From Chlorops oryzae (Eukaryota; Arthropoda; Insecta; Diptera; Chloropidae), in the NCBI GenBank assembly GCA_020466095.1, contig CM035806.1, positions 32,192,571 through 32,256,570 of the forward strand: a DNA stretch of 64,000 bases, in the 5' to 3' direction. A model generated the notes under the pieces. The model worked only from the letters and a program-made list of their open reading frames with translations, had not been told where the DNA came from and made no database searches. Each line of letters opens with the position of its first letter. The stretch's first letter is position 1. The translations under genes and the position numbers were made by a program. Shown here in pieces: positions 22,453 to 34,872 of this stretch.

Positions 22453-23159
22453 AACTATCAAGGTGTAAAACCTGTGTAAACTATTTTTGTTATCAATTGT
22501 ACGCGGCTGATGGTATAAATCACTTTTATAATATTATCTACATTTTATAACATTCATCGTTTAAATTTTTATAATTGGCGATGGTTTACATTTTAAACTA
22601 ATTTCGTGTGGATTTATATACAAACCCTTGGAGTGTACCCTTGGGAGTTATTTTTCAGATAAGTTTTTTTTTTTTTTTTAATTTATTTTATTAGAAGTAG
22701 GGTAGGGATTAATCACTAAATTAATTATGAGCTAGGAGTCCTAGTAACCGATACCTTCGGGTCTCAAAAATATTAACAATGTGCGGTTAAAAGAATTCCT
22801 TTGAATCCTCAATTTAAGGACCTTTAAACCCTCTAAAAAATTCTCGAATTATACTTTCCCTTAGTCGATATTTAAAGCTGTGGGTTATCCGATCCTTTCG
22901 AAGGCCCGTGGGCCATGGTAATCGAACCCACAGAGGATATGACATTTGAACGACCTCTCTTGCATTATTTCTTTTAAAAACTGCAAACAATCTCGAGAGT
23001 TCTGTTTTTTTATTTGTTTATTTTAACGAAACTTATTTTATTTTAAATGGTAATAGAAGACAAAATGAAGTTCCTTGTTCATTCTTAAATTTCGAATTGA
23101 AAAGTGAATTTAGTGTATAGAAGAGATTACCCTACTTAAAGGAAATGCCAAACCAACAA

Positions 23160-23160
<1 letters not shown>
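19720..23160. other. Intergenic, AT-rich, microsatellites only
   Basis: No supported gene. (AT)n and (TTA)n microsatellites lie at 22380-22450. Fragments such as 20530-20600 (ctctagatttagccgtattc) recur in diverged form at 17460-17500. Several box B-like motifs (for example near 22925 on the minus strand) hint at decayed SINEs. Confidence 0.5.

Positions 23161-23202
<42 letters not shown>
23161..23202 (+). repeat. (CA)n microsatellite
   Basis: About 21 CA units. Confidence 0.95.
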
Positions 23203-23203
<1 letters not shown>

Positions 23204-23739
23204 CAATATCAATTTTTATTCATTCCTCTGCTCCATCGCATGCGAGAACGATGAATCGAATAACCCCGATGCGGGAGAAACACAAGCCGAACCATACGAA
23301 AATAAGTAGGTACCATGCCATGGAGTCGAGCAATGCTTTCCTGCAGTGCTGATAAAATAACCAGTTTGATCCCGTTGGATCTAATATCATGTCCCGCACG
23401 TACGTATGTACATGTATCTATGGCGGGTTTATAAACTTTCGAACACGTTATAGGGGAAGGGAATTTTTTAAAGTTCTTCCGATTGCTAAAAACTTCAACA
23501 AAAAAAAAATGTTTCTTAACAAAGGAAAAAGTGCAAAAGAGAAAGGAGAAGAAGAAAATTGCAGAAATAAGGGACGTGCCCGCTTTTTTGCACTTCAATT
23601 TCGTGCACTTAAATATGAAATTAGAATTGGGGGAAAAACTCAACTAAATGGCTATGAGCAATGCATTCTGTATGACGTAAAGCGGGAAAGTTAACAAAGT
23701 GAAGCATATTTCTGGGGCTTTGCGATCACGAATGTCGGC

Positions 23740-24610
23740 AACTGTTTTGGGTAATTTTGTTCTGGATAATTTTGTTTTTGGGAAATATTCTTATGAATAC
23801 ATTTGTTTGTGGGAAATTTTGTTCAGGATATTTTTATTTTGGGTAATTTTATATAAAAAAAATATTAAATTTGAGAAATTTTGTTTTAGCCCTTTTTTTT
23901 GGAGTAATTTTCTTGTGGATATTTTGGTTTTGGGTAATTTTTTTCAAGATATTTTTGCTTTGGGGAAAATTTATTGTGGATACTATTGGTTTCGGCTAAT
24001 TTTGTCTGGATAGTTTTGTTTAGAGTAATTTTATTATCGAAATTCTATGTATTGGGCAATTTTGATTAAGACAATTTTTGTTTTTGGGTAATTTTCTTCT
24101 GGATATTTTTGATTTGCGTAATTTTGTTTCGGACGTTTTTGATTTTTGGGTAATTTTTTTCTAGCCATTTTTAGTTTTTGGGTAATATGGTTCAGGACTT
24201 TTTTTGGGGAGGAAATTTTGTTCAGGATATTTTGGTTTTTTGGTAATTTCATTTAAAAAATTTTTCATTTTAGCTAATTTATTTTAGACATTTTTGTTAA
24301 AAAGTTGTTTTGATCTGGATACTTTCAAATTGGGAAATTTTATTCTGGATATTGTATTTTTTTTTTGCGTTATTTTGTTGTGGATATTTTGTAATTTGGA
24401 TCTGGATATTTCTGTTTTGAGAAATTTTTTTCAGGATATTTTTGTTTTTGGGTAATTTTGCTCTCAATATTTTATTCCGGAAATTTTTCTTTTTGGGTAG
24501 TTTTGGTGAAGATTTTTCTGATTATGGCTAATATTGTTCCGAATACATATGTAGTTTTGTTTTGAGTAATTCTGTTTAGGAATTATTTTACTAACGGGTA
24601 ATTCAAGATT
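23740..24610 (+). repeat. Degenerate T/G-rich minisatellite, period ~30-36 bp
   Basis: About 870 bp built from roughly 25 diverged units of the form tttttgggtaattttgttc + tggatattttg. The plus strand is nearly devoid of C. Unit length varies because of small indels. Short peptides predicted through it are repeat artefacts. Confidence 0.8.
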
Positions 24611-25734
24611 GACCATGTGGTAAATTATCTATTTAAATTCCTTTTTCGATGCAGCACTTTTGGCTTCAATAAACATTGATTCCGTTTTGGCCTACTTGCT
24701 CGTTCGTATGACATCGGCATCGACATCGAAACTTTTATTGCTCATGCGGTAGTAATAGCGTCAGCAGTGTACATGATATGTCAAGCACAACGCATGCCGT
24801 CCGTCACAGCGATGCGAACTAGATCAACTTTTGATTCTACGGATCTGGCTTTCGGATAAGCCAGCAAGAAGCAAGCACAGGCACAAGCAATGAACACGCA
24901 ACATGATGAAGGAAGAAGAAGGAAGCAAGTAACCGAACCGACCGACGTCATGGAATATCAGAGGCAGAAACCATTTCGAATGCAGCGCGTTAGTGCAATC
25001 AGAATATGAAGATAATAAAAAGTGTAGAGGCAAAAAAAAAAAAAAAAAAAAAATGGAAAAAATGGAAAAAGAAAAACAAGAATTGGCCATAAAAAGAAAA
25101 AAAACTTGAAAGCCAACAACGAGAAATCAAGTAATGCGACGAGAATGCAGAAAATAACAAAAAGAAGAGTGCAATAAAGAAGAGAAGAATCGAATAGAAT
25201 AGCAAAGAGAAGAGCATCGAAAAGCAGGGTGCGGGGCAAGGGACGAGACGAGATGAGCGAACTGTTTGAAAAGAAAGAAAACTGTAGTGTATGCACTCCC
25301 CAAAGTAGGTCACTTGGATATTATAAAAAGCGAGAAAATCGTTTTTGTTCGGGGAAAAAGAAAAAATAAGGAGAAAAACTTGATAAAAGCACTATGACGG
25401 CTACCAAGGCAACCACCATGCAATGCGACTGGCAATGATGATGATGATGATGATGGGTATGATAATGACGATGATGGTTGAAGGCGATGATGGCGACTTT
25501 CATAATGATGCTCAATGTAGTGCGGTTTTCGATTGCATAGGGGTGCAATGTTTAAAACTATGCAGCTTATAGCTTTTTTGTTTTTTTTTTTTTTTCCTTG
25601 AACACAAAAGTTTCGGGTCTTTGTTGTTGCTCTAAAAGAGTACCTAGATTTTGAATACCGAATGTCAAAGGACTTGAAAATTTTATTATAACCAGAGGGT
25701 GCCGATTTTCGGAAATTACAAAATTACGTTGTAT

Positions 25735-25785
<51 letters not shown>

Positions 25786-26860
25786 ATCGTGACTGTGGCA
25801 CAGCGAGACATTGGGCCGCCCCGGCCACAGTTCTAAATAAAAAGACCTTTATCAAATTAATGCGTCTGTAAAATATTCTCAGAATCTTTGATTAAGCCCG
25901 AAAAATCATGCGTCTTACTATTTTTTGCATTTTTCTTTTATTTTTTTTTTATATTTTAATGCATTGAATTTTCAATTGTGATGACTGCGGAATTCCACCC
26001 ACCCTCCCCCCATCCCCCTCACCTGATTTAATGGCACTTGTTTTACTGTCGTTTTAAGTGAATTTTTGTCCGTGCCCTTGTTATTTGGTATTCGAGCCCC
26101 TAAAACCCCCCCTGGCTGTGTTCCTGGATACACCTATAATATTGTAAATATAAGTTAACGCATACATCGAGCTGATAAAATTACAGCGCTGAGGCTCGGG
26201 AACAATTAAAATGACCCCATCTTCAGAAAGCTTAGATCACATAATATGCTCTACAAATTTTGTCGAACAAGAAAATGGTTCTGAGAAGCTGAGCTGATCG
26301 GATGAAAAACGAAATGTGATGGAAAAACCAAAAAAAAATTTTTTTTTATCAAAAAATACATATTTTTCACACATAGGCAACCAATCTTTTATCGAAAGCT
26401 CATCGAGAATGTCAATGCTTCGCTTGGCTTGGGAATTCAATGCATTTTCGATGGAATTTTCAAAGCTTTAGGATTGTGGTTGTCATTCAATGCTTGCGAA
26501 ACAATCGAAAAAATTAAAAAAAAAAAAAAATAAATAAAAAAATAGGTAGAAAAAAAACATGGCGCGTTAAGCTTTATAGTCTGATTCACTGTTGACCTAA
26601 AGCTGTTCTTAACAAGCTTAAGTTCTGTTCTTTTTTTTTTTCTTTTGTTTCTTCTCTCATTTCTATTTTCGAATTCTTTTTTTTTCTTCGATTTTCTTGA
26701 GTTGGAATAGCATTTTTCGAAATTCCATTTACGCACTATTTTTTTTGTTTGTTTGTTTTTGTGTTTTATTATAAAAACATTTTCTTTGCTTCGTTAAATT
26801 CTTCGCTTGAGTAAAATTGTCTATTGCGTGCAATGATTTTTCATGACGGGGAAAAAGGAA
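24611..26860. other. Intergenic with microsatellites
   Basis: Contains a GATGAT tract (25436-25455), a (TG)n run (25738-25783), A-homopolymers and, at 25790-25860, a remnant (cagcgagacattgggccgcc) resembling the hAT-like element at 30583-30738. No gene supported. Confidence 0.5.
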
Positions 26861-27004
26861 GGAAAAAATGAATGGTGGTTGTTGTTGTTGTTGCTGTTGA
26901 TTCTTCGGTATGTATCTCGAATGAAGGCACTGGGTCTGTAGAACTTTTGTGGTCGCTGCTGCAGCAAGTTTTCTTTCTAATGAAACTGGAATTCGTGTTC
27001 GTAT

Positions 27005-27123
27005 TTAATTTGCTTCTGTTTCTTCCTCGCCATCATCATCATCATCATCGTCGTCATCATCATCGTCATCGTCGTCGTCTTCTTTTTCTTCTTCCTCATG
27101 TTTTTCCTCTTGTTTTTGTCGCG
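27005..27123 (-). CDS. Candidate terminal exon encoding an acidic tail (weak)
   Basis: On the minus strand a plausible acceptor (cttcgctag) is followed by an open frame to a TAA at 27007-27005. The frame encodes RQKQEEKHEEEEKE, then 15 aspartates, then GEEETEAN. GAC/GAT and GAA/GAG codons are mixed, which suggests selection on the protein rather than a pure triplet repeat. Acidic C-terminal tails of this kind occur in chromatin proteins such as HMG-box factors (fly Dsp1 is one possibility) and histone chaperones. No upstream exon with a recognisable domain was found in the window, so the gene is unidentified. Confidence 0.3.
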
Positions 27124-27133
27124 CTAGCGAAGT

Positions 27134-28960
27134 GAAATTGAAAAGTCAATACCAGTTGTGCTTTGAGGCATAGCAGCTGAATCGGTCACTCCGTCCGTCC
27201 GTCTGTCCGTCGTCCGTGTCCGTCCGTCCGTCGTCCGTCCCTCCGTTAGTCAGCCAACGTAGATAGTTAAGATACAGAACGTACATAGCTGTGGCTGTGG
27301 CTTTCGATTTAGCTGTAGCTCATGGTGCGATGAGGGGTGGGAGATTTTGTATCTTATATAGCGCTCGATAGGTGAATTTCAGGTTTTTCGAGTGCCTAAC
27401 ATACAATTTCGGAGCGTTTTACGTACTGCGATAGCCATTATAAACTTGTTTGAGGCGAACCATTTGAACGTTGGAATTGTAGTTTGTAGCTAAAAACACA
27501 CAGCCATACATACATGCATACGTTTTTTCTTTCCATGTTTCTTGTTGTTGTGCCGTCGTCGTCGTCGTCGTCGTCGTTTTCGTTTGTTTGTCAATTCGTT
27601 GCTTTTTTATAAATTTTTTTTTCCTTTCTTCCATATACCACCACCAGGCCCCACAGAAAAAAGAGCTTTCGAATTTAACGAAGCTTTTCAAGCTACATCT
27701 TACGTTAATTTTTTTTGTTTGTTTTTTTTTTTTACCTTTTCTAATACCAATCAAATTTCGTATCTATGTGATTATCTACCAATTGGAGAAGCAGCTTGTG
27801 CAATTGTAGTTGTAGCGCGCTACAAATACATGCGCAGTCCGAAAAAGTGGGGTATCTACAATGAAGAATTTAACGAGCAGAATTCATATGTGCACGATGA
27901 ATTCGGTTGCGGCCGACGACGGCGTTAGCGTTAGCGTCAGTGTCATCGGCAGCGTCGCAGCCGGAGTTAACGTCGTCGCTGTCATCGCCATCGCCATAGC
28001 CATAGCCATCGTGGCAAATGTATGCGTGTATGCATGTATGCATGTATGTATGTATATGTGCACGGAGACGAATGAAAACGCTTCTGAGTTGTTTCCCCAG
28101 TTCCCCAGTTCGCGTTTGGAGCACAGCAACGAAAATCCTCCTCCTCCTCTTAGACATTAGCCTATGCGATATACAATGTGGGTACTTGTAGCTTTGCAGT
28201 TATGAGGCTTTTTTCACGCCATCATATGTAGACATGGCACATACGAGCTTATTTACCAATGAAATACATAATTTTATGTACATACATATACATATACATA
28301 TACATACAATATGTATGTAAGTATTTGATGTATGTACACATGGTATGTTTAAGTCGGTGACGTTTTTTCCACTCTTTTGTTTTTCTTTAAAGGATTTCCT
28401 ATGACCAGCTCATGAGAATTGTGTCGACGCAACAATTCAATTTGATGAAAGGCAATTGCAATGTGAAAATTTCTACATAAAATACGAGAGAAAAATACAA
28501 AAAATTTCTTAACCCCTTCCATTCCGAAACGCCCGCATATCGTGAATTTCTGTATATTTGACGCATATTAACAAATATGTATGTACAGTGTATAGGTACC
28601 TATAAAAAATATTTTTTCTGTGATTAGTAAGCATTTGAGCTTATGGAATTTATTTTAATTGAAAAAATTTTCTTGCTCTCTCGAATTGCGGAAATGGGTT
28701 ATCGCACTAGCGCACTTATGTACAAAGGTGTACGGATGTATGTACATATGTTAGTACATAACTTCTATTCGTCGTGCTCGCTCAGTGAGCGGTTTTGAAA
28801 GCTTTCAACGCGAATACCCCTAAAATTACACTATATGCATATAATATACATATATATTTATACGTATGTATATTTATGTACATATATATACTTATGTGTA
28901 CATATATAGTATGAATATCAATAATTAAATAAATATATACATATATATATATAAGTATTC

Positions 28961-28991
<31 letters not shown>

Positions 28992-29340
28992 CAACATATA
29001 AAGCAGTCAACGATATGGGTATATGTTCAGCGTATGTACAAGCAGCTCTTCATTTTGGCTTACATATGATTTTCCATATATGCATACATGCGTACACACT
29101 TACATACATATGTATATGTATATATATATATATATATATACTTCAAAACATACATATGTATATGTACGTACGTACGTAGGAACATGGTAATAGAATAACA
29201 GAAAAAGTTTCTTTGTTCCAGTTGCATGACCACATCTCGTGTTCTGCCATAGAAATTGTTACAAGTTTCTATATAAAAATCGATTGTGTGATTTCATTTT
29301 CTCGTCTTCTCCAAGTGGCTTTTACTTCGACTTTTCTTCT
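27134..29340. other. Intergenic, low-complexity
   Basis: Contains a CCGT/CCGTCGT tract (27188-27245), a GTC run (27557-27580), alternating GCCATC/GTTAGC blocks at 27905-28010, and extensive TATG/TATA microsatellite between 28250 and 29180. Reading frames here are low-complexity and lack family resemblance. Confidence 0.5.
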
Positions 29341-29345
29341 CTTAT

Positions 29346-29540
29346 TTGCGCGCTCTCACTCTCTCTCTCCCTCAGTCCCGATCTCTCCCCCCTCCCTCCT
29401 TCCCTCTCTGTCACTCTACCACCCTCTCTTCCCCTCAGTCTCTCCCTCGCTATCACCCTCACTCCTCTCTATCTCTCTTCACCCCCTCTCTCACGCTACT
29501 CATCTCTCCCTCTCTCGCTCTCCCTCCCTCTCTCTCTCTC

Positions 29541-29584
<44 letters not shown>

Positions 29585-30040
29585 CCTCTCTTACTCTCTC
29601 TCCCCCTCACACCCTCTCTGTCTCTCTACCTCCCTCTTTTTCTCTCTACCACCCTCTCTGACTCTCTACCTCCCTCTCTGTCCTCTACCTCCCTCTCTCT
29701 CTCTCCCTCCCTCTCTCTTCCTCTCTCTCCCTCTCACCTCTCTCTCACCATCTCTCTCTCCCTCTCAACCTCTCTCTCACCATCTCTCTCTCCCTCTCAC
29801 CCTCTATTTCTCTTCTCCCTCTCCCTCTCTCTCTCCCTCTCCCTCTCTCTCTTTCCCTCTCTCTCCCTCTCTCTCCCTCTCTTCTCTCTCTCTCTCTCCC
29901 TCTCACCCCCTCTCTTTCTCTCTCTCTCCCTCTTACCCCCTCTCTTTCTCTATCTCTCTCTCCCTCTCACCCCCTCTCTTTCTCTCTTTCTCTCTCTCTC
30001 CCTCACTCAGTCTCGCCCTCTTTCTCTCCCTCTCATTCAT
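29346..30040 (+). repeat. ~690-bp pyrimidine-only (CT)n-type tract
   Basis: Units of CTCTCC, CTCTCT, CCCTCTCT and CACCCTCT; the plus strand contains almost no purines except A in CAC or TAC. The long polyLeu/Ser/Pro frames through it are artefacts. With 862-1175 and 4485-5095, it is one of three long polypurine/polypyrimidine tracts in the window. Confidence 0.9.
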
Positions 30041-30580
30041 TTACTCTTTTGTAAGTTTTCTTAATATGAAGTAGTTTTGTTGCGTTTATTCGAAATTAAT
30101 TAACAAAATCAAATCGATTCGAAAATTATTGATTTTTCACGATAGAAAAAGAGTATAACCTAAGGAAACTAAGCAGATATACATACATACATACATACAC
30201 ACGTCAACATCATTTCTGACAGTGAAATAACATTCCGCCTTATTAAAATCGAATCAATCTTTTCCATTTCCCAAACAATGTTGAGATACAAATTTCTTGA
30301 TTAGATTTCACACAGTAAGCCCCAACAATTATCCTCTTCTACCCATTTCGTTCTCAATGAGATTCTCAAAAACAATTCTCATTTGTTCAATGAACAGTAT
30401 TGCTCAGATATATGTAGGTATGCAGTCCGGTTAAAACGATTCCCCTCTTAATAGTATCGAAACTTGATACTGAATTCCTTTGGATACAAGCTTTCTTCGC
30501 TTAAAACGACAAGTTTGTTTGCATATTTTCATGGTGCTTACCATCGAGGAATATTCTACATATATGTACATACAGTGGCG
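30041..30580. other. Intergenic, nothing recognised
   Basis: Includes a short ATAC microsatellite (30178-30200) and a pogo-like end fragment (gcagtccggttaaaacgatt at 30422). No gene. Confidence 0.5.
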
Positions 30581-30582
30581 TA

Positions 30583-30738
30583 GCGAGACATTTCGGCGCC
30601 CGGGGCCCGATGGGGGCACAATGCAGGAAATGCCGCCCCCTCCAATCGACCTCAATAAAAATACCTTCATAAAATTTGAAATGTGATTTGGCGCCCGGGG
30701 CGACTGCCCCCTTCGGCCCCCCTCACTACGCTACCGTG
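30583..30738. mobile_element. hAT-like MITE remnant (~155 bp)
   Basis: Ends CAGTGGCGTAGCGAG and, reverse-complemented, CACGGTAGCGTAGTGAG, typical of hAT-type short elements. The inside is unusually GC-rich (ggcgcccggggcccgatggg). Target duplication is not clean. A related fragment is at about 25795-25860. Confidence 0.55.
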
Positions 30739-31354
30739 TACATATATAATATATATATATATATTATATAATATAGAGTAAAACCGATACCAACAATATC
30801 GATATCAATATCGATTCCGTGACATCAACAGAAAGTTAAATTCCTATACATATTTTACAATACGCTAAGTTTAAAAAAAAATTGCTTTCTCCCATTTGTC
30901 TTTTTTTTTTTTTTAATTCCTACAAAAAGGGAAAATTCCCAAGATGTCTTAAAACTGGTCCCAAAGACTCTTCAAATTGATTTTCATCGATTTCTTTTAG
31001 TTTGAAAATACATTAAAATATTCATTCATGAGAATGTTTGCGCTGAAAAAACGTTTCACTTTTCGACAAAAAAAAAAAAAATATTATGCATGTATGTAGG
31101 GCAACTTAAAATGTGATACTAATATCCCTGCAGTAACTTTGAAGATGATTTGCTTAACGTGACTACCTGTTACGTCACCAGAAACAAATGAAGTAGTCCA
31201 AATGAAGATAAAGATTGTAGCAAGTACAGCTAGAAAATAAATAGATACAAGAGGGTTGGTTTATTTCTATTGACTTTGTCAACAGTTTGTTGACGTTTTG
31301 TATGTTCAGCACAGTTCGAGTTTCATTCATTTAATATACATATTTCCTGCGCGC

Positions 31355-31440
31355 GGATCAGAGGGCTCGTTGGCGTGGTGGAAGTGTTTCTGCTTAGCAA
31401 TCTGAAGGTTCGTGGTTCAAGTCCCGATGGAGTCGAAAAA
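31355..31440 (+). mobile_element. tRNA-derived SINE-like unit, family B copy 2
   Basis: A box A-like tggcgtggtgg and box B GGTTCAAGTCC are separated by agcaatctgaag, followed by an A-run. It is related to the minus-strand fragment at 18631-18715. The tRNA resemblance is restricted to promoter boxes. Confidence 0.6.
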
Positions 31441-32325
31441 AAATGTCTTAAAATTGTAATTTTTAAAATCTAAAAATTAAAAATAAAAGTAAGAAAGTGT
31501 TCTACCCCAGCGAGCATTTTTTGAAATTTTTAATCAAAAGCGAGTCTTTTTCGAGTCGCCTTTCTGATTAAAAAGATCAAATATGCGCTCGTTTTCTGAT
31601 CAAAAATGATACTTTTGTCGGGAGAAATTGGAACCCTAGCCGCGAATCTTCTTGGCGAGTCATATTTGATATCATTTGCGAGTCGTTTTCGAGTCATATA
31701 TGTCATCATAATCGAGTTTTTTTTTACTCATATTTGGGATCATTTTCGAGTCTTTTCCGAAATATATTTACAATTGAACCCGGGAACTCTCGTTTTCGAG
31801 TCCAATGCTCACCCGTCGACACCGTGTTTTCCAAATCGAAAAACATGGATTTTTTTCGTTTATAACTTTAAATTCGCATTCCATTCAATTCAATTTTGAG
31901 TCAAATTTTGAGTGAAATAAAGGATAGCAACAATTTGAATGATCATATTTCAATCCCATACGTGATTAATTGGCGATTGCTCTATATTTTATTTTTGTAA
32001 TTTGAATACGACTCGCTTTTGAATCAGATTGGAGAGTCGTTTTCAAATCTTCTTTTAATCGTGCATGTGATCGATCATTTTCTAATCATAAAGGGGGCTC
32101 GAAAAAGACTCGTAAATGAACCTTCTCATAAAACAGTTTTCCAAATGTTGGGTGGGACGCTCAGGGATGGGAAAACAAATTAGGTGCAAAAAAAGATTTT
32201 TAAAAACTCGATGATCTTTAATTTTATTATTTAAAAACTTTTTGCACAAAAATGTTTGTCGAAAGCCAGTTGATTTTTTAATTTATTATCGACTTAAAAA
32301 AAAATTGATAAAAAAAAATAACATA

Positions 32326-33837
32326 CAGTAGAATCTGGGTGGTGTGAACTAATTTTTGCAAGGCCTGTTCATACTATCCAGATGTTCACACCATTAGGAT
32401 ACAACTTTTTCTGTTAAATTTGCTTTATTTAATAAAGATATGTACACAAATTTACATGTTACATATGGGGCATTCCATGTGAAAACGACAACTTTTTTTT
32501 TATGTCTCCGAATCTTTCCAATTTTTTTTTTTTTTTTTTTTTATAGCACCTCTATACGTGTATATGAAAATACCAAGTTTTTAGATTCGAAAAGTAACGG
32601 GTGTTCTAGATATAGGGTGCTGAAATTTGCAAAATTGCAAAATTTTTATCGAAGTTAGTGACACTTAAATGCTCATAAAGTAGGCAAATTTCATTAGATT
32701 TTGTTTTTTTTGAACATGGGCATTTGGAAAGCCGTTAAAACGGTCTTCAATAGGGTGGCAAAAAAAAAATTTTTTTTCTAACTGCATTATTTATTAAAAA
32801 ATAAATCTGGCAATATATCAATGACCGGGACGCTTCTAATTTTTTTTTAAATTTTGTCATCATGCTGGTTTTATTACCTGTAAAATTGATGTATAAAAAT
32901 TTATGGGCCGACAAGGATTTAGAGGAACACTTAAAAAATGTAGCGAACTGCGTTCATTCATATGAAACAAAGTCACCGTTCTGCTTTTGGTAATGCACTG
33001 AAGTATGCGTAACGTATGCCATACGAATAACAGTTAGCGGAAATCGATCATCAATTATTCATTAAATGATAGGTCTGTAATTAAAAGTGTTTTCTTGAAA
33101 AGGCACTCAACAATTGCAATAAAAATGACTTTCGAGAAGTTTTCTAATCAATAACTGTTGGAATAAATATTCATGTTGTCATTAATGACAATTCTTACGT
33201 TAACTATTACAATTGCAATGATATGAGGAAACTTTGTGGGAATAAAGTCAATGATTTTTTACGAGCTACAATTCTAAGATGATTCTAAAGGTAGTAGAAA
33301 CTGAGATAATATCTGCAACTGTCCAAAAAACCATCTGAGAATTTTGACATCTGGGCACGATTTTCAGCCCTTGTCGAGACCTTTACAACGATATACTACA
33401 CTTGATGATCGCACATCAAATAACAGAGATATTAAGAAAACGCCGCTTCCAGGACGAAATGGCGACATCTAGCTTAGAGAGCAAAATCTTTTTTAAATTA
33501 CATTATAAATTATTTCTAATAAACTTTCAATTTGGCTGGTGACAAACGAACATTTTTTTGCTGATACGCTCTAATGTATATACGTTAGAAAGAGACAAAA
33601 AATCGTCATGACAAACAAAACAAAAGAATTGACATCAGATTAACTGTTAATTTTCTTGTTTTTGCTTCATTGTGTTTATTGTGCTGTTCCTTTTTTTGTT
33701 TTTCGGTATTAAAATTTTGTTCACACTACACAGATTTTTGCCTGTTCACAGTACAGAGTACTCAATGAAAAAATTTGTGTGTTCACTCGACCGAGGTGTT
33801 CACTCTAACCGGGATTCACACCATCCAGATTCTACTG
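32326..33837. mobile_element. pogo/Tigger-like element (1512 bp), non-autonomous
   Basis: TA flanks both sides (32324-32325, 33838-33839). Terminal inverted repeats begin CAGTAGAATCTGGRTGGTGTG. The interior has no long transposase frame, so it is either an internally decayed or a non-coding element. Confidence 0.8.
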
Positions 33838-33854
33838 TATAAGTATAAAAAATC

Positions 33855-33960
33855 CAATTCTCGGCTGGGATTCGAACCCGCGGACTTCAAAATAATCATT
33901 TATGTCAAAATTTAGCAAACGCTGTGTCTAAAACTAATTCAAATGTATCAAATTGGTAGG
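33855..33960 (-). repeat. SINE-like fragment with box B
   Basis: The minus strand contains GCGGGTTCGAATCCCAGCC, a strong box B and T-arm, but the upstream part does not form a tRNA head. It is probably a decayed SINE end. Confidence 0.4.
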
Positions 33961-34150
33961 TATACCTGTTTCTAGTATGTCAATAGTCATTGCGTCACTG
34001 GTAGATTCGTAGGACAACATAATGTTAATAATGGATAGGCGAAAGCATTGCAGCGTGGATAGAATGTGACTAGTTATGTTGAAATGAAAACTACTTTTAA
34101 ACTACTCACGCTTCCTGCAGGGATATTATACCCTCATCAGTAGCATTAGT

Positions 34151-34310
34151 CGGCCTCTGTGGCGTAGTTAATTGAGGTGCCAGCTTACGATGCGAGAGGC
34201 TCTGGGTTCAACTCCCAGCAGAGGTCGTGGATGTTATTTGTGTTCTTTTTTTTCTATTTCTGTTGTTATTTCCCCTTAATGGTGGCAGCAACACTAACCA
34301 ACCAACCAAC
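34151..34310 (+). mobile_element. tRNA-derived SINE, family A copy 2
   Basis: Head CGGCCTCTGTGGCGTAGTTA; a paired acceptor-like stem (GCCTCTG against CAGAGGT) and a perfect T-arm (CTGGG-TTCAACT-CCCAG) give a near-complete cloverleaf. The tail through CCTTAATGGTGGCAGCAACA matches the copy at 3967-4120. The conserved tail shows that it is a SINE rather than a tRNA gene. Confidence 0.75.
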
Positions 34311-34619
34311 AATCAGTAGAATTATGTCGGTGAGGATTTTTATTTAAAAAAATTTTAATTACGAACTCGAGAAATCTTTGAAATTCTTTTTCTTTAACAG
34401 CTCTCGTTTTCCGCTTCTTGTCGCTTGTTGCTAAATCTTCTTTGAGGTCATGCATCCATCTAATAATTTTATATTATCGTCCTTGGTCCTTTGTTTGCGG
34501 TACTTATTTCACATCTAAAGAGTATAGTTCGCTTCCTTTTCTTAGGCTAAGGGCATTCTTTATATAACTGAAGCGTTCCATGAAAAACCTTCAAATTTCT
34601 AAAATGAATTCAAGGTTCT
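34311..34619. other. Intergenic, nothing recognised
   Basis: No gene or element boundary could be supported. Confidence 0.5.
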
Positions 34620-34872
34620 AGGATTTACACAGAATCCGATAGACTGTCGGAATCGGAATTAAAACCGATCGTAATATTTACATAGAGAAATTTATGAAAT
34701 TTTGTTTTTTTTGTTTTGAATCGGATTTTTACCTATTTAACTTTTTCGAGTATCCCCTTAATTGCACAGAATCCTATTTTATCCGGCTGTCTAATAAAAA
34801 TATATATGAAATTTCAGCTCAATCTAAAATTACACGATTCCGACAGTTATCGAGATTCTGTAGAACACCCTG
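34620..34872. mobile_element. MITE family M3, copy 1
   Basis: Inverted ends sharing AGAATC, CGATA and TGTCGGAATCG blocks. It is closely related to the better-preserved copy at 36967-37189, and the interior blocks (aaaaccgatcg, ttttgaatcgg) are also shared. Confidence 0.6.

Larger units (their letters stand above)
31126..34122. mobile_element. Large M1-type element (~3.0 kb) containing nested insertions
   Basis: Ends CCCTGCAGTAAC on the left and, reverse-complemented, CCCTGCAGGAAGC on the right, flanked by AT on both sides (31124-31125, 34123-34124). These ends match the M1 MITE ends. Half of its length is a nested pogo-like element (32326-33837), and a SINE-like unit is at 31355-31430. No intact transposase frame is visible. 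Confidence 0.5.

Noticed and set aside
25738..25783. CRISPR-like or other structured array
   Set aside because: Simple TG microsatellite; nothing in the window has spaced identical repeats with unique spacers.
29213..30074. 280-residue Ser/Leu/Pro reading frames on the plus strand
   Set aside because: They run through the CT-rich tract; three frames are open at once and no non-repeat protein sequence is present.
34151..34225. Functional tRNA gene
   Set aside because: The cloverleaf is imperfect and the sequence continues into a tail shared with another copy at 3967-4120, so it is a SINE.
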